Source: Laccaria trichodermophora (Eukaryota > Basidiomycota > Agaricomycetes > Agaricales > Hydnangiaceae). Taken from it: DNA of 64,000 nucleotides. The position numbers and the translations under genes were made by a program. Location of the stretch: the NCBI GenBank assembly GCA_018417955.1, contig JACTVC010000038.1:62001-126000 (forward strand). Reading direction: 5' to 3'. Below the pieces are notes generated by a model. It was not told where the DNA came from. It saw only the letters and a list, made by a program, of their open reading frames with translations, and searched no databases. Positions 11,108-25,517 of the stretch are shown in pieces. Each line of letters starts with the position of its first letter. The first letter of the stretch is position 1.

Positions 11108-11530
11108 ATGTTGGTGGCCATCGACCTTGTGGAGTACGCAATGATAATGGTGACCAAAATGAGCGAGGCTGAGAGTTTGGAAACCCGGAGTCTTGCAGGA
11201 GCGAACCGTAGCCCAGACTGGTTATTTTGGGAGAAGGCAACCCTCGAGGAACTGAAGACGCTGGCGAAAGTTGGTACATGGGAGCTTGTGGACCTTCCTG
11301 CTGGTGCTAACCTGGTTGGGTCAAAGTGGGTTTTCCGGGTGAAGAAAGATGCAGCCGCTGAAGACGTTGGCGGAAGTTGGTTCATGAGAGCTTGTGGACC
11401 TTCCTGCTGGTGCTAACCTAGTTGGGTCAAAGTGGGTTTTTCGGGTGAAGAAAGATGCAGCCGGACAGGTTGTACATTCACATTTGGTTGCCCAAGGTTG
11501 CTTTGAAAAGGAAAACAAATGATACTCCAA
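11108..11530 (+). mobile_element. Ty1/copia retrotransposon relic (start of reverse transcriptase)
   Basis: Decayed fragment of a copia-type polyprotein covering the linker before the reverse transcriptase and its first motif. The plus frame reads LEELKTLAKVGTWELVDLPA then GANLVGSKWVFRVKKDAA, the hallmark copia RT entry. The frame is then broken by a 106-bp tandem duplication. The second copy leads on to AAGQVVHSHLVAQG, the expected continuation although diverged from the usual KARLVAQGF. Nothing downstream matches the catalytic YVDD region, RNase H or LTRs, so this is a short dead fragment. Its borders are approximate. Confidence 0.8.
11252..11463 (+). repeat. 106-bp tandem duplication inside the copia relic
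   Basis: Two consecutive copies, 11252-11357 and 11358-11463, both starting CTGAAGACG and ending GATGCAGCCG. They differ at only a handful of positions. Because 106 is not a multiple of three, the duplication shifts the reverse-transcriptase frame. Confidence 0.88.
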
Positions 11531-13416
11531 GCCAAGTAAACTGAAGGTAAACGCGTTCACCTGCTCACCGATGACCGTGCGCGCCCGCCCATTTACGAAA
11601 TGACGGCACTTTCATGGAAGACTGACAATTTCCCTAGGGGCGGCCTGCCTGAGAACCGCAATGCGTTGCTCAACTTGTTTTAGGACCAACTATGATCCAC
11701 GATCCATTAAGCCTCTTTTACTTGGGTATACCTGAGTGTCGCTCAATTTGGAAAGGGTTGATTCGCTCTCTTCCACATCTGGAAAAAAAATGGTGTCTCA
11801 GATTTTTTTGTGCACTTTAGATTTGTCCGTCAATGCAACTTGATAACATCGTCCCCAACAACAAGATAAGCAATATGTACGTACCTTATGGGAATGTTGA
11901 ATGATTAATGACTGTGTCGCATGCGCATCCCAATAGCACATGTCGTAACGTTGTCCAAGGTGGCGGTTGTTTTGAGATCACGATAATGGCGATTTAAATC
12001 AAACATTCTAAAACCTCCAGCGCTCCCATGCTCACCACATCCGTGCCTACGTCGCACAGCAGCCGCGCAACTCCATGAGTTATGCTGGGGAACAAAGAAA
12101 ATTTACTCAACCGACGAAGGTGCGGTTCACAAAGCGGGAGGAAACACCTCCGTGCAATTGATGCGCCTTGTTTGGGACCAGTTGGTGTTTAGAGGTCTGG
12201 GAATCGGGCCAAGATTGTGTCCGTGTCGCAAATCGCTAGATTGAACTAAAAGAATGAAAATAGTGCCCTCGACACAGGCCAGTGAAGATCCCCAATGCAT
12301 ATATATAGATACGCTTGTCCGTTAAAAGCACCGCCTTTCGGTGCCATTCGATGCGAGTGTGAGGCACAAATGAGTGCGGTTTCCCTCCCGTGCTCAATAG
12401 TGCCTGGTCAGTGACCCGCGCAACCCGGAAGACAGAAAAACCAACGGCAGAATAGATATTTCAGAACTTCGACGAAAGAAAGTCTTTCATTAGGGTAGCC
12501 CAAGGAAGCAAGCGTCTCCGCAAGGTAGTGAGAATTACAAACGGTCCTAACGGATCGTTTGTTTTGACTGAAATGTCACGGGATACTGAGGCGCTAGACG
12601 CAGAAGATACGTTCTGGAAACATTGGTTAGTTTGACATCTTCCATTCCTCAGGAGCGTTAAGAATAGGTCACTTGGCGATAAGTAACTGGTTGCACAAGG
12701 CCACCAATTTGTGGTCTGGGCAGTGGAAGGCAGTGGACCATTTTGGCTTGATTGACTTCGATGCTCTTTCATGAGCTGAACGCTTCGATTTGATGAGAGC
12801 GATCAGCGATCACTAACATCCATGAGAGCCTGACCCTAAAGAAGGCTTTGCGAAGAATGCTTGGTGGTGAGTGCTTGGATTGGGTAAATACAATTGAATG
12901 CATACTGGCAGGTGGCTGGTTTTCAGAATCAGATGGCCAGGAGTGGACGAAAGATTGCTCGATAGCAGTCCTTCGTTGACGAAGAGGGGTTGATGTGGAA
13001 TGCCAATATGCATTTGGGATTAAACGCGCTTGCTGAAGGCTCGCGGCCATATTGAGATTACCTCGGAGATAGGAACGATACAGCATCCGATTCGGAGTGG
13101 GATCATGGGGCACAAGTACTCGTACTCGTTGTACTCGCCTCGACTGTCGAATGGCCAGGATGTGAAAGTGGGAGAAAGGCTTATTGTTGTATTTAAGCGA
13201 ATTGGCTCGCAATGTTGTGGTGGGGTATAAGTCGAGGGATGGATCGGATATCGCCGACAGTTTGAGTTGTTCGGTCCGGTGTCAGGAAAGGTTGCCGTGC
13301 TGCTTCCGGTACAGGTCATCTTGTTGTACTTCTATATCATTCATCCATGCTCTTTCTCGCTCTTACTGTCACCCACCCATCCATTCCATCTCCTTTCCAC
13401 TCTCTGGCCTCGCAAA
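11531..13416. other. Gene-poor stretch, nothing firmly assigned
   Basis: About 1.9 kb between the copia relic and the Rax1-like gene. Overlapping minus-strand frames at 12461-12772, 12769-13212 and 13020-13319 exceed 98 codons each, but they carry no motif I recognise and I could not splice them into one credible protein. The last few hundred bases are CT-rich and probably form the promoter and leader of the Rax1-like gene. Confidence 0.5.
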
Positions 13417-15512
13417 ATGACCGCTCACCCCAAGAAACCTAACATTCAAACCCAACCAAGGACGTATCAGGTCTCCATAAAATCCGTCCTCTCTTTTCCT
13501 GTAAGCTTTCAACACTTATCGAGGGACAAGTTCATCAACTCTTTCGTTTGCCGCGTCAGATTCGAATGTGCAACCCACCGCCCGCAGTGGGAAAGGTCAG
13601 GTCATGTGGTGGTACGCATGTCCAGATTTTCCTACACGTTTTTACCTCACTGCCATTCCAGTGACGCCATTGTTTGACGTTCGTTTGGAAGATGTATTGG
13701 ATAGAAAACATCTGCCACCGCTAGGTTCGTAATTAGATTACTCTTACTGTGCAAACTGTGACCTCATCGCGCTTTTAGGATTGAAGGACTTCGAGGTCTG
13801 TCAGGCTCAAAGATTTTTTTATGGGGGAAGTGTTCCCTAAGTCTCTCTTAGGAATGGCTTCTGTTCGTGGAAATGAGTCCAGAGAATCTGTGAGTAGCTG
13901 TTTCGAGTTTGAATTTCATTCAGGTGCTCACCGTCATGTTAGCTACTTCACCCTCTGGCTCAGAGAATACAAACTGCGGTACAACCAATGGGCTGCACAA
14001 ACACGATTTCAGCGAGAACTATCCAGTGAATTTCGGACGAACTGGTCATCTCATAATTCTTCGCAGTTGGCGATGTTCTATGCAAGAGCGAAACAGACTT
14101 TTCTTACCCCAAATTCTGATTATGAACTCAACCTTCCTTCCAGCGTTCTTGCGCCATTCCACACCTCTATGGAATCACCACACCCCGATCCTGCCATTTT
14201 TACTGACGTAGATGCTGAGGTATACCAGCTACTTGATGATAGTCTCCGACGATTCGTCCACGCACAGTTCAACAATGTCGGAAACCACCGCGTACTCTGT
14301 GGTATCGTCGCCGGCTTTCTTTTCTGTCTCATTGGATCGATACCATCCATAACTTTGAACCTAGTTCGTGAACAATCACGGTGGATGCGCCTAACAGCCT
14401 TTCCAGGTTTATTCATTGGCCTGACGATTGCGCTCTCCGCATTGAATGGTATTTGTCTCGGAGTATACATGTTTGGTGACCTTCGACAATTGAGGAAATT
14501 CGAACTCTCCCGTCCTCCAATATCTAAACCCCAACCTCTGCCCGCCTTCAAGCGTCGATCTCTGAGCTCACAGCGACCACCACAGCAAGTTAACCCCGTC
14601 CTTCCAGTTCAGCATCCCCGTAAATCATCTCAGCCCCATTGCCGACCAAACAATTTATCGCGCCCCGCTTCTTCATCGTCCCTTGGCTCCCAGTCCAGTC
14701 CCTCTTCGTCAGGTTCAGTTTACATTAACGCAGACCTGGTTATTCACATTTCGCCGGAGTACTATGATACAGACCCCGTAGATGGACCTGCAACCACTCC
14801 CCCTGGTCCAGACGCCCCGAACTACACCTTTCCAGAAAAATCGGTACATTACGGCGAGAACGCCAGCCCCACCGATTCCGATTTTACAGCTACTGCCACA
14901 TTCATTCATCAATATGATTATGACGACAACGACGACCCCGATCTCGAAATGGGGCTTGAACGCTTACCTGAACGACACCAACCCATCTCCCCTTTCGACT
15001 TTGATGCTCTTCCTCCTCGGACACCCAACAGCGACCCTACCCGTCTCTCCACACAATATGAGAGGGATTGCTGTACTCCAACACCCACAATTCCACCTCC
15101 CCAAGTCTCCCCCAGCCTCATGGCCCGCATTCAATCCCGCTGCGACATCAAGAGATGGCGACTTCAGACAAGCTTCGTAGAGCCTGATCAAACTTCTTCA
15201 TTTGCGTCATCAGATACCGCGAACCCTTATAATTCTCACATCCACACCTCTAAACATAAACTTCGACTACCACAACCCCACAGTTCCGGCTCCGAGAAAC
15301 ATATCCTCCCGCCCAAAGAGGAGAGAGTTCGGAAAAGGTTCAGGCTAGTCCAAGCCGTGCCCGCCTTTGCCGTTCCTCTCACTCGAGTGCTGAGCCCTGT
15401 AATCGTTCGTGGGCAGTGGGAAATTGTCGTACGATCAGCAGCTATTGCCTTCCTGATCAGTTGGGTGTTAGTGGGGATATTCTTGGCCATTCCCATTCCA
15501 GCGTCATCGTGA
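13417..15512 (+). CDS. Rax1-like RGS-domain membrane protein
   Basis: Protein with an N-terminal RGS domain followed by membrane segments, the layout of yeast Rax1, which marks bud sites; whether it acts on a G-alpha protein is unknown. Exons that join well: 13662-13724, 13779-13795 (17 bases), 13852-13889, 13943-15512. They give VLDRKHLPPLG, KDFEEWLLFVEMSPENLYF and LWLREYKLRYNQW, the start of the RGS fold. A first exon 13417-13600 makes a 623-residue frame but is the least certain part. Membrane spans are near GIVAGFLFCLIGSIPSI, FPGLFIGLTIALSALNGICLG and, at the C terminus, AIAFLISWVLVGIFLAIPI. Between them lies a 330-residue Ser/Pro-rich acidic loop. Confidence is high for the family, moderate for the start. 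Confidence 0.78.
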
Positions 15513-18500
15513 TTCGGAACTGGGCCTCCGTGATCTGCAGCGTTAGGTCTGGTGACCGCCATCCTTACTTGCACACCCTTTTGGAGAAAGCGTACTCGCC
15601 ATTCTTCGATTATCATTATTATCGACCTTGCATTCCTTTTAGCATATGTTAGCAATATTGTACTTGATCATCGAGCTGGACTTTCTATTTCAACACATTC
15701 ATTCCTTGTACCTTAGTATGTATGTAGCTCATTTTTTCTTGATGGTCAGATTATTCGACTAGCGTATACCATGGCAAATACTTCTTCCTCGTGTACGGTA
15801 CTCCGGGTAGTAGTCCCCACTTTCACGCGTGCGTTCGTTGTGTTGTATTCAAGCCCATTGTTGACATGTTCGATAAGATTTCATTTTTCAAGCTGATCAC
15901 AGCCAAGGAGCCAGCTCCCGAGACGACCCTGCAAGTCTGGTGTATACTCGTATGATCGGCGCAAAGTTTATACAGCATACATAGCAGATTGGCCATAATG
16001 ACGACAGAATCTGGGCTCCAAATCTTGGGAAACACCACGAGCCATGGACAACGTTAGATTGTCGCTAATCGCAAGGAATCACGCCAAGACCATGTGATGA
16101 AATACCCAACTAGTTAAAGAGGAACATGGCTTACTAGTACTGCGAGCCTCGAGGGTGCTATCATCCCGGGATGCCGCTAAGAAATAGTTGGATGCCAAAA
16201 GCGCACACAGGGTCCAGAGAGCCTGACGGAAAAAACGCGTTATCGACGTTGCTTGCAGATAATCAGAATTTCAAATCCATGACTTCGAAAGATGCATAGA
16301 AAAAGTTTGCGGAGGGCCAGATGAAGTCTTTTTTCATCACCCTTTCCTACGTTCATGTCCGATTGTGGGAGAGCTGATGTAGAAGACTGTCAATCTTCTT
16401 CGCGCGACTACTCCGATCTCTAGGCGTGAAGAGTCGCAAGTGCGATGTTAACGCGAGGTCGATAGTCGACGATTCCGCATTACTGAGAATTGACCTCGAG
16501 ACCGCTCGGATGTCGGGCCAAGGTAAGTTGAAGCCGACTAGATCCGCAGATTCCTCCAAGATCCACGCTGCCAAAGTTGAAGATACTCGCTTTTGCTATG
16601 TCGAACCTATGATCACGATTTCAGTCAGCTCTTTAAGGAAATATGAAGCTCGGACTATGCGTACGATCCCAAGCGGCGGTCAACTGCGCAAATGCTGTTA
16701 AAAGTGCACACCCACGTTCTGAACATCACATCGCAAAAAAATCATTCCCGCACGCGATCCCGATGAGCAACTTATGCGCGCATAGTGACGTCATTCTCAT
16801 CGGCTTTTCCTTTTTATGTTTTTTGGGATAACTAGCTTTGGTTAAACTAGTCGCTTCGACAAAAGTTCTAGGTCCTGGCGGGATTCAGAGTCGAAAAACA
16901 GAGATACAAACCCGTAAGGAAAGAGTCGAGACAAAAAGAGTAAAGCATGTTGGATTCTGCGGTTTTCTGTACAAGCAAGGAAAGAGGAGTGTTAGTGTTC
17001 GGGCGGCTTGAGTCATGCAGCGATGTACAGGGCCCCTCGGGGGAAATAAGCGGTTGCATCCGCCGTCCGAATCATGAGTTGTCTTCGACAGTGTTATGGC
17101 AAGAAAACCTACTGGCGTCCAGAGTATACGTTTCTGAAAAGCCGTCGCCTTCAAACCGCGTTTCGATCTCGAATTCCATCCAATCCACCGCGCGCAGGAA
17201 GCAAGGCCGTCTTGGAGCGTCCTACGCGTCGCAGAGTTTTTAAATCCCGTGAAGACCCACATGTATTCAGTTGCATTTTGGTCATTTGAAATACCCATTG
17301 GCCCCACCATCCAGGCAACACGTTGCAGCTCGTGGGGTTGGCGGTGAAATTATGACCCCCAAAATCGACAAAATATCGCGCTTCGTTAAAAAAGGGAGTC
17401 GAAACGCCACGTCCTTGCTTCAAGCTTCCATATGGGCCTCGATCTGCCTCGATGAATTAGCCTCGATGAATTATTGCGGTGAATGTCTTCCGTCCTGAGA
17501 GATAAGACTCGGATGCAGGGTCCAAAAATGAGGTAGGCGCGCAAAAGTCAACCTTTGACAAGACATGATATGATATTGAAGTTCAGAAACGCAACTATGA
17601 GAACGTTTGACGGTGAAGATGGTGGCGGCCAGAGGCAACAACAGAAAACCAACACACATCAACAACGAGGCATGCTCCTTGACACCGTTGACAGATCAGA
17701 CACTGTCATACAGGCTTTCTCCGGCTCCTTCAACAAGACAGAAACAACCTTGATCACTTTGGTATATGTGATTCACAAATTCCCATCGCTCTTGCCTTAT
17801 TCTATAGCTTCTGGTAAATTGGTCAACTCTGATAAGTTAACAACGCTTTTTGGAATCTGGACTCGCCCCGCGCTGAAACGTCAAACGGCGAGCTCGGGAT
17901 GCTTGTCCTTCTTCATCGCAACGGCGCTTTTGCAGCTTGCTCTCTTACTCAGCTATGTATTACCTCTCAGTATGGAGATCTAGAAATCTGGGAGATTTTT
18001 AGGTTTTGTCTGACATCAACGGTGCCTGTGGCTTGAGATTTGATCTGTTATCTCATTACCTTTGGAAACTGGTTATCCTTGACGTCGAAGAGGACTCGAC
18101 TTCCAGGAGTCACAATGCATAATGCTGCTGGTGAAGACGATCGAATTTTACGGGAAGTGACTGCAGGTTCTTTGCGCGGACTCTGCACCAGAGAACTGTC
18201 TGCTTGGGCGTCCTGTCGACCGGAGTCCCGTCGGACATCAGTGGAAACGCCAATCAATTCATTTCTAGATCTGTCACACACGCAAGTGGGTCTCAAGCCT
18301 TCCCGCGACACTCTCCTTGTGAAAACAAACGGAGATACCTCTGTATTCGCTGCCGTCATGACCTACTTCCGTTCCGATAATTTTAAAAGCATGGTACGCC
18401 AATCGTTCCGAGAATAGAAACGGTTAAAATGAACACACAGTCGAAAACGCCGTTTCTCGGGTTGTGGCAGCAAAATTTCGCAAGTACGAGAGATCGTAGC

Positions 18501-19007
18501 TTATCATCTCATTGCGTCTTCCCGATTCAGTTGCTCTCCATGAACCCACACGTTCACCTGCCTCACCAATAATTGACTAGTGCGGTAAGAAATGACAAGG
18601 CTGGGGCGTCGACGTTTCAGGGATGGGCACGTTTGGGGGTTTGCCGCTCGGTGGTAGCAGCAGTTGCTGCCCGACTCTTTTTAGAATTAAAAGTGTGGAA
18701 CATTGTGTCCTTGACGTTTATTGTGCAAAAGGGGTGGCATGTTGTTGGAATCTTGGAATCTGATTGTTTCATGAGCACCCGTTTGGATTTTATTGATTCA
18801 GTTAAGAGTGGGTTGTTTCTATGGATGAACGATCCGAATATATCTTTGTCTTTGTAGTTTCTTTTACTAGAAAGATGCTATGTATAATGCTTTAGGCTAA
18901 GCAACTAGGGTACGGTTCAATTGTCGGGTATACAGGTCAGCCAGAACGAAGTAGATCTGAGCCATGAAAATCCGCATGCCCAAGAGTGTTAAGTAGAACA
19001 GTGCTGG
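15513..19007. other. 3.5-kb gene-poor stretch
   Basis: Between the Rax1-like stop and the Sok1 stop (tail to tail). Short frames such as 16353-16574 minus, 16885-17423 minus (two frames) and 18040-18417 plus have no recognised motif and do not splice into a family I know. A small direct repeat, CCTCGATGAATTA twice, is at about 17446-17475. The stretch may contain decayed genes or elements, but I cannot name any. Confidence 0.5.
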
Positions 19008-21476
19008 TCATTGCGACAAGAAAGCCTCCTTTTCGTAAAGCGGAAGGTAGGCGTTGAGGTGAATGAGAGCGAGACGAGAAATTTTCTCTGAGAGTGAACG
19101 TATTTCATCGGCCAAGGGTTCCATACCAGACATCATCCCTGCAGATGCGCCATCCGCTGACTTAGAGGAAAGTGATGACAAAAAATTGGCAGTGAGCATG
19201 GGTTTTCTAGTCGCAGAGTCACGGCTGGGATAAGACAAAGCTACCACCGCGGTGAAAACGACGTCTCGCAAGCGGTTATGTAGCATGGTGCTCAATGAAG
19301 AGCCCTCCTGCATATTCGACTCTGCCCAGCACTGAGCAACATTCAATATCCGCTCGTCAGGAGCGTCACCGATAGGGGAAGAGGGCACCGATGAGGACAG
19401 GGCGGTCCGATTACGAGCATCATTAGCTCGTTTGGCCACCTGTAACACAATGTCCTGCTTGACGATGCGCCATCGTTCGGCTTCCTTGTTACCAACTTTG
19501 CTTTCTATATGATCTAAAGCTTGTCGGGTAAAACAGCACCCGAGACGTGTGGTGCCAATGTCCCGGATCTCACGCTTCAGCCGTGCGATGTCAGAATCGT
19601 TGACTTTCGGCGGGTCGGATGCTGCTGCATCGGTCGATTCGGAGAAGATCAACTGGCGGTAGAGGAGTAGGAACATATACAAAGCCGTGGCGTCGATTGC
19701 ATCCGAACTCAGAAGCTGGATGCGGGAGGTGTCGAGATAGAGAGTTTCGGGAAATGAAGTCAGCTGAGGTTGCGTTGGCGCTGTAATCGGCGAGCAGAGG
19801 GGTGTATTCGTGGGTGTTGCTGACGTGGAGTTGGACAGTGGTGAGTCGAAAACTAAGTCGACTATTCCTTTCAGGGTGGCAAGATATAATTGCTGGTTCC
19901 CGGACAAAGCGGAGGGTTTGAGGTATTCAGGGGGGTATAGCGGGTGGGAGATTGGTTGGTTGCGTGTGAGCATCGCAGTATGAGCGGCATGAAGCCATTC
20001 TTGCGTCACACGAATGGAACCGTGCCGGTTTTTTAATGTCTTGAGTTCGTATTGCCCTGAAGTTCGGATCAGGAATGGCCGTAAGGTTTGCAATTGATGG
20101 TTCGCGATATCCTAGGGCGAACAATGAATATCGTATGGTTGAATTCGACGAAAAAAGACTCACAAGCTTCATCAACTCCAAAATTTCCATGCACATTCGT
20201 AACGCTTTCACCGCGTTGGTACCACTGTTGCCATTTTCAATGCAAGTGTGAGCGGCTTGAACCATCAACTCGACGGCAGAGTCCCTCATTGGCGCACAGT
20301 GTCCTTTCAACGTTGTGCCGATAGCGCGGAACAAGCCTGAGGGGTCAAACAGACCACGCTTGAGCTCCTGCTCGATAAGAACTGGATCAAAGATTGATCG
20401 TATGTAGGCCGCTTGAGCAGTATGTTCCTGCATCTGTGCTTTGAATGTGTTTGGATTGACGTAGATGCCAGATATTTTAGAAAGCGGCTGGATAACGAGG
20501 AGAAGGACTTCGAGGAATTCACACAGGAGGGTAAGAATCCGGGACGGCATCCGTAGTGTGTAAACCTTGGCTGACAGTTGAGAAAAAACTGGATGCTTGG
20601 GCGAGGTGGGCGTCTGAGCACAAACGCATGCCAAGCGATGTGGATTTCCCTGCGAATCAAATGTAACACAGGTGCAACCGGTTTCTACTTCTCGCATAAC
20701 TGCGGCCCAATATTTTTCGGCAAGGTCGCGCTTTCTCCGGCTACACGTTGGTCGAAATTGTAGACCAGGGTCAAACAAAAGATCATGGCCTGCCGAGAGG
20801 AAGATATCAGGGGTTTGACTGTGAATATAGCGCCGCATCACGCACGAAGTTGAGGGTTACGCAGGATAGCATCTAAGTCTAGCTCTTTCAATGTATGGCG
20901 GTTGATCAGGGGTTGACGCGGAGGTATATGAATCGAATTGGGGTCAATAGGTATTATGGGTCTGAAGGGGTGTTTGCACGACTCGGGGGAAGAGGTGGTG
21001 CGTACGCGCAACAAAGAACCGCTAGACGGCCCAGGGTCAGATGTTGACACAATACCGATGTCCTCAATATCGCTACCATGCCTGCCCATAGGCAACCGGT
21101 AAGGGGCACTTTTGCTGGCAGTCCGGATCCGCGGTAGTCGCCTTGTACCATTGCGAATGGGTAAATCTAGTTTTTCAAGCCGAGGGCGTTTTGTTGGATA
21201 GTCGTCCAGAAGGACCTGTGAAGAAAGCGGACTGGACACCTGTGGGGAGGTGGGCGATGTCCAAAGGGAGTTGTCGGTCTCGGAGGTTATCCATGGCTGG
21301 CGCGGCGCGTTAGATGGCCCAGCGTTCGCGATAGGAGTAGAATCGGGCAGTATGGTATCAGGCAAAACCGAGGACGAAGTATCCTGGCGGCGGTCATCGT
21401 TGTCGGCCTTTCTTTTTCTGTGGTTCATGGGCAGGTCATCCATTGTCAATATGGGAAGAAAAGGAAAATAGGGCAT
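19008..21476 (-). CDS. SOK1: Sok1/TCP11 family protein
   Basis: T-complex protein 11 family member, related to yeast Sok1, a multicopy suppressor of cAMP-dependent protein kinase loss. Three exons on the minus strand (20846-21476, 20164-20789, 19008-20111) give exactly 786 residues. The first 210 residues are a low-complexity, Pro/Ser-rich and basic region with possible nuclear signals (NHRKRKADNDDRR, TKRPRLEKLD). The TCP11 helical domain follows, beginning HDLLFDPGLQFRPTCSRRKR and AEKYWAAVMREVETGCTCV, with LFDPSGLFRAIGTTLKGHC and ALRMCMEILELMKL typical of the family. A later methionine (MDDLPMNH) 11 residues in is an alternative start. Molecular function is unknown even for the yeast protein. 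Confidence 0.9.
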
Positions 21477-21631
21477 CGGAGGGGGCTATATAAACGCTAT
21501 AAGCAGTAAGGGGCGAGGACGAACACATGGTAAGAGACCAAGACAAGGTGCCGTCCGCATGTATACAAAAAAAAATAGAATACAAGTTTGATACGAGATA
21601 CATGATCTCGATTCTCATTTCATCAAAATAC

Positions 21632-21914
21632 ATGCTCTCTCATGCCCTGACATGCCTGATCTCCTTCTTTGTCCCGTCTCTCCTCGCCACCGGCACCGTT
21701 GTGGCACACGCCAGTCCTAATTATGTCCGAGATTCCTCTGGATTCGTCCAATGTGGCTCATCCTCTTCCAGCCTACCGCAATTGTAATTATAGCCGTACA
21801 TCCCACATTCAAGGCCTTGACAGTGTTACTTGTACAATGAATGGCTATCATCTGATCGCTTTGAGCTGCCTTGAGGCGCAACTTGAAGGTCCTCAAAGGG
21901 TCCAATTGCCTTGA
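21632..21914 (+). CDS. Possible small secreted protein (tentative)
   Basis: The frame from the ATG at 21632 begins with a leader that looks like a signal peptide: LTCLISFFVPSLLATGTVVA then HASPNYVRD. The frame stops at 21787. Removing a 40-base GT-AG intron (21784-21823) would extend it to 80 residues with three cysteines after the leader, ending at 21914. An in-frame methionine 10 codons upstream (21602) is also possible. I recognise no family, the intron is short, and there is no independent support. It may equally be chance or one end of a longer multi-exon gene reaching to about 22945. Confidence 0.25.
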
Positions 21915-23157
21915 TACCCCTCCCACTACCTCTTTAAGCATTCCCAACTCTGCTACCAGCATGACGCTGTCGCCAGAAGGCGCACGGAGATGATCGTGGT
22001 TACGCCGTGGTACTTCCGACTTACCTGGTCAAAGTGACGACTCGTCTTTTTTTCTTCTCTTCATACAGGCACTTTACATGCGCTCCTTCAGGTTGACCAT
22101 TTGATGACTATTCTCCAGGCTCCGACTGTGACTTTATAACAAGGTTCACCTACTTCATTTTAAGTACGTAAATGTCCCTCGTGCAAACCGACCGGTTGCT
22201 TAAGTCCTTTCTTCCAGTCGTTTAACTATCAAGGAAATCGTTGTCGCGGTTTTGTTCTTCGAAGTTCCATTTCGATCTCCACCGTCGGCCTCTCCCGTGC
22301 TTCGTTTACAGCTCTTCTCCAGCAGCAGAGCAGAAACCTGATTTTCATTCGTGATCGGTGCCCGAGGTAGCTGGTCTTGCATGTTTTAGAACGCAGGTAT
22401 TCTTCAATGCCGGTTTATTTTCGCCTTTCCAAGCCAGTGTTGTTGCAATTGATCAATTCGAATCGCGCTTTCGTACCTCCGTGTAATCGTGCCGCGCTAC
22501 TTGATCCTAAGGCAGGGTGTATTTTGCAATCATCTGGGCCCGGTGGACGGACCACCTCTACTTTTTCCTGACACCTGACGCCAAGGTCCAATTGTGAGGT
22601 TGATATCGACTGTTATAGTATTCATTCGCATGTTTTCACGTAGAATGATGCTCGTTTACTCAGTACAGATACCCCGCGGCCGTGTTACGGATCTGGCATA
22701 CGCACTCTGTAATCAAATGAAGAACTGTAGCATGACCTCGACACTTGCCTACTCGGGACTTACTGGCTGGGCCGCTCAACTCTTTAAACGTGGGTTGTTA
22801 CCTCTCCAACGGACCGCGCGGAGTCGAAATTGATACGCAGTGTGTGGTGGCTGCCATTATCGTTCCCCATTTTTGTCATCACCGTTGTGAGAAGGCTGAT
22901 GAGGTCAAGGACGCGCCTTATCGCCTAAACATCACCAGGTCTTGACATCCAAGATGCGGTTCTCAAGGTTCACGCGTAAGACACTACCTTGCAATAAAGT
23001 ATACGTAGTTGCAAGGCCCCGTAAGCGACATATCCGAGAGCATGCAACTTAGCTCATCGTGATGGTGAGAGAATTAAGTTCTAGAACACCCTCTCAGAAC
23101 GCTCATATTAAGCGACGAAATGGTAGAAAGTCTTAAGCGAATTCATTATAACTATCT
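21915..23157. other. Intergenic, unassigned
   Basis: About 1.2 kb before the V-ATPase B stop. A plus-strand frame around 22745-22945 includes a cysteine-containing segment (NVGCYLSNGPRGVEIDTQC) that looks protein-like, but I could not connect it to a start or a known family. Confidence 0.4.
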
Positions 23158-25214
<2,057 letters not shown>

Positions 25215-25517
25215 GTCGTTGGAGATTTAGCCTTGGTTTATCCCAAACCTAGCTAGTCTTATCGCGTCAGGTTGGCACCAAGTTGGTGGTGGGGGTCGAT
25301 TCGAAATGACGAGTGTAAGTAATGTTCCCACGCATAAGTACTACAAGCATAGTAGAGCAAGTCTACTTTACAGGGATTCAAGATCATCCTGCTACTCCGT
25401 CCGACAGAAATATATGCAGAATTCGTTCAGTTGCCTCCTTCGCTACTGACAGATCACTGGAAGACCTAAAGAGTACCGAGGATGAGATCTAATGCTTACG
25501 AGTAGATGAGAGAAGAT
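25215..25517. promoter_or_regulatory. V-ATPase B upstream region and TBCD 3' end
   Basis: About 300 bases between two same-strand genes. It must hold the 3' UTR of the tubulin cofactor and the promoter of VMA2. No specific element is recognised. Confidence 0.4.

Noticed and set aside
12461..13319. Three overlapping minus-strand frames of about 100-147 codons
   Set aside because: No recognised motif, no consistent splice path, and the composition looks non-coding.
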